DNA of 6,189 nucleotides, from positions 1 to 6,189 of the forward strand of contig DAOUWE010000030.1 of assembly GCA_030667285.1 (NCBI GenBank), in the 5' to 3' direction. Positions 5,557 to 6,189 of the stretch are shown one piece after another. The notes under the pieces are model-generated. The model ran no database searches and was not told the DNA's origin. It worked only from the letters and a program-made list of their open reading frames with translations. The translations under genes were made by a program, and so were the position numbers. How positions within the stretch are numbered: position 1 is the first letter of the stretch; each line of letters starts with the position of its first letter. Source of the DNA: Candidatus Shapirobacteria bacterium (GTDB lineage: Bacteria > Patescibacteriota > Microgenomatia > UBA12405 > JAUWLS01).

Positions 5557-6189
5557 TTAACTAAAAGCGAGGAGTTCGGGTTTGAAAAGCATGAGAAGGC
5601 CGATAATTAGAATTACAATACCTCCAAAGAGACGGGAAAGGCGGGCATATTTGCTTTCTATGCCGACGGCTTGAAGAGTGCGCATGGCGATATAAAAAAT
5701 GACCATGTCGTCGAGCATGAAAATCAGAACGTAGAAAACAAGATAGGAATAATACTGCCAGGTCGGCAAATTGTTCATAACAAGTATTTGAGTGAAAATA
5801 GCCGGAAGGCCGGCGGAACAAAGTAGTTCGACCAGATTGACAGCAAAGGCAAGAAGGATGATTCCAAGGAGAGCGATGAAGAGATTGTCTTTTTGAGTGA
5901 TTAGTTTTATTTTTTCAAAAGTTTTTTTTCTATTTTGATTCTCTTCTGTTTTACAACCGCCTTTTTTGTTTAAAAAATAGTCTTTTAGTTGATAATAAGC
6001 GGCGAAGAGGGCGACTAAGCCGATAACGATCCTAACCCAGCTTATTAACCCGACGAAGAGAAAGAGATTGAGCCAGGCAGACATGAAAAGGAAGTAAACA
6101 AAAGCAGAGGCGGCGATGAAAGAGAAGCCAAGAATCCACATGCGCTTTTTGTCTTTCATGTTCAAAAGAAGGCTGATTAAAAAAAGCAG
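5557..6189 (-). CDS. CcdA/DsbD-like integral membrane protein, N-terminus beyond the window
   Basis: The frame is open to the right edge (210 codons plus TAA at 5557-5559). The codons at the edge, LLFLISLLLNMKDKKRMWILG, continue a hydrophobic segment and resemble CPR homologues I recall, in which this stretch follows a conserved NPCAMW-type segment. The gene therefore starts outside the window, and a TTG at 6165 or ATG at 6159 would be a false start. About five further hydrophobic segments are visible: roughly 17-40, 42-68, 103-138, 146-170 and 184-208 of the visible part. C79 lies in a polar loop (GGCK) and C124 in the membrane motif ELLCSAGLP, reminiscent of the Cys-Pro membrane motifs of thiol-reductant carriers. 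DD at 160-161 is a notable intramembrane acidic pair. CcdA/DsbD proteins carry electrons across the membrane to extracytoplasmic thioredoxin-like partners; whether this one does is inferred. It is 2 nt upstream of the S41-like gene, probably in one operon. Confidence 0.8.
   Translation of the reverse strand: MLFLISLLLNMKDKKRMWILGFSFIAASAFVYFLFMSAWLNLFLFVGLISWVRIVIGLVALFAAYYQLKDYFLNKKGGCKTEENQNRKKTFEKIKLITQKDNLFIALLGIILLAFAVNLVELLCSAGLPAIFTQILVMNNLPTWQYYSYLVFYVLIFMLDDMVIFYIAMRTLQAVGIESKYARLSRLFGGIVILIIGLLMLFKPELLAFS

Noticed and set aside
1..6189. CRISPR array, insertion sequence, tRNA or rRNA gene
   Set aside because: No regularly spaced repeats, no transposase or terminal inverted repeats, and no cloverleaf or rRNA signature sequences were seen on either strand.

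Overview
The window looks like a piece of a small-genome bacterium of the Candidate Phyla Radiation (Patescibacteria), most likely on the Parcubacteria side. The reasons are the compact gene order with 2-12 nt gaps and 4-nt overlaps, the near absence of Shine-Dalgarno sequences, the short MetRS, a J-domain/S41 protease hybrid and a CcdA/DsbD-type membrane protein whose wording matches CPR relatives I recall. The lineage call is from memory of protein families, not from a search. TGA is used as a stop (rpsT, metG, tatD and the small thioredoxin-fold gene all end in TGA), so the recoded lineages (Gracilibacteria/Absconditabacteria) are unlikely.

Layout. Positions 1-1199 (minus) hold the N-terminal 399 codons of the lipid II flippase murJ, cut by the left window edge. 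A short divergent spacer (1200-1279) carries two interlocked promoter-like sequences, one for murJ and one for the plus-strand genes. The plus strand then runs rpsT (1280-1528), metG (1525-2931) and tatD (2935-3753) as a tight operon: ribosomal protein S20, methionyl-tRNA synthetase and a TatD metal-dependent nuclease. Positions 3754-3955 are a gene-poor convergent spacer with inverted and direct repeats. The minus strand then carries, in transcription order from the right, a CcdA/DsbD-like membrane protein (to 5557, its N-terminus beyond the right edge), a membrane-anchored S41 protease-like protein with a degenerate J-domain (5554-4253), and a small thioredoxin-fold-like protein without a CxxC (4240-3956).

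The left part is housekeeping: envelope precursor transport, translation and nucleic-acid turnover. The right part is the more unusual one. A redox-type membrane carrier, a protease-like protein with a J-like module at the place where such enzymes usually carry PDZ, and a thioredoxin-fold protein stripped of its redox residues sit in one directon. Several of the expected catalytic residues are replaced: HPD by ETD in the J module, the S41 lysine by Trp, and CxxC and cis-Pro in the thioredoxin fold. The cassette may therefore work in binding or envelope protein quality control, or use a non-canonical active site. That functional link is inference.
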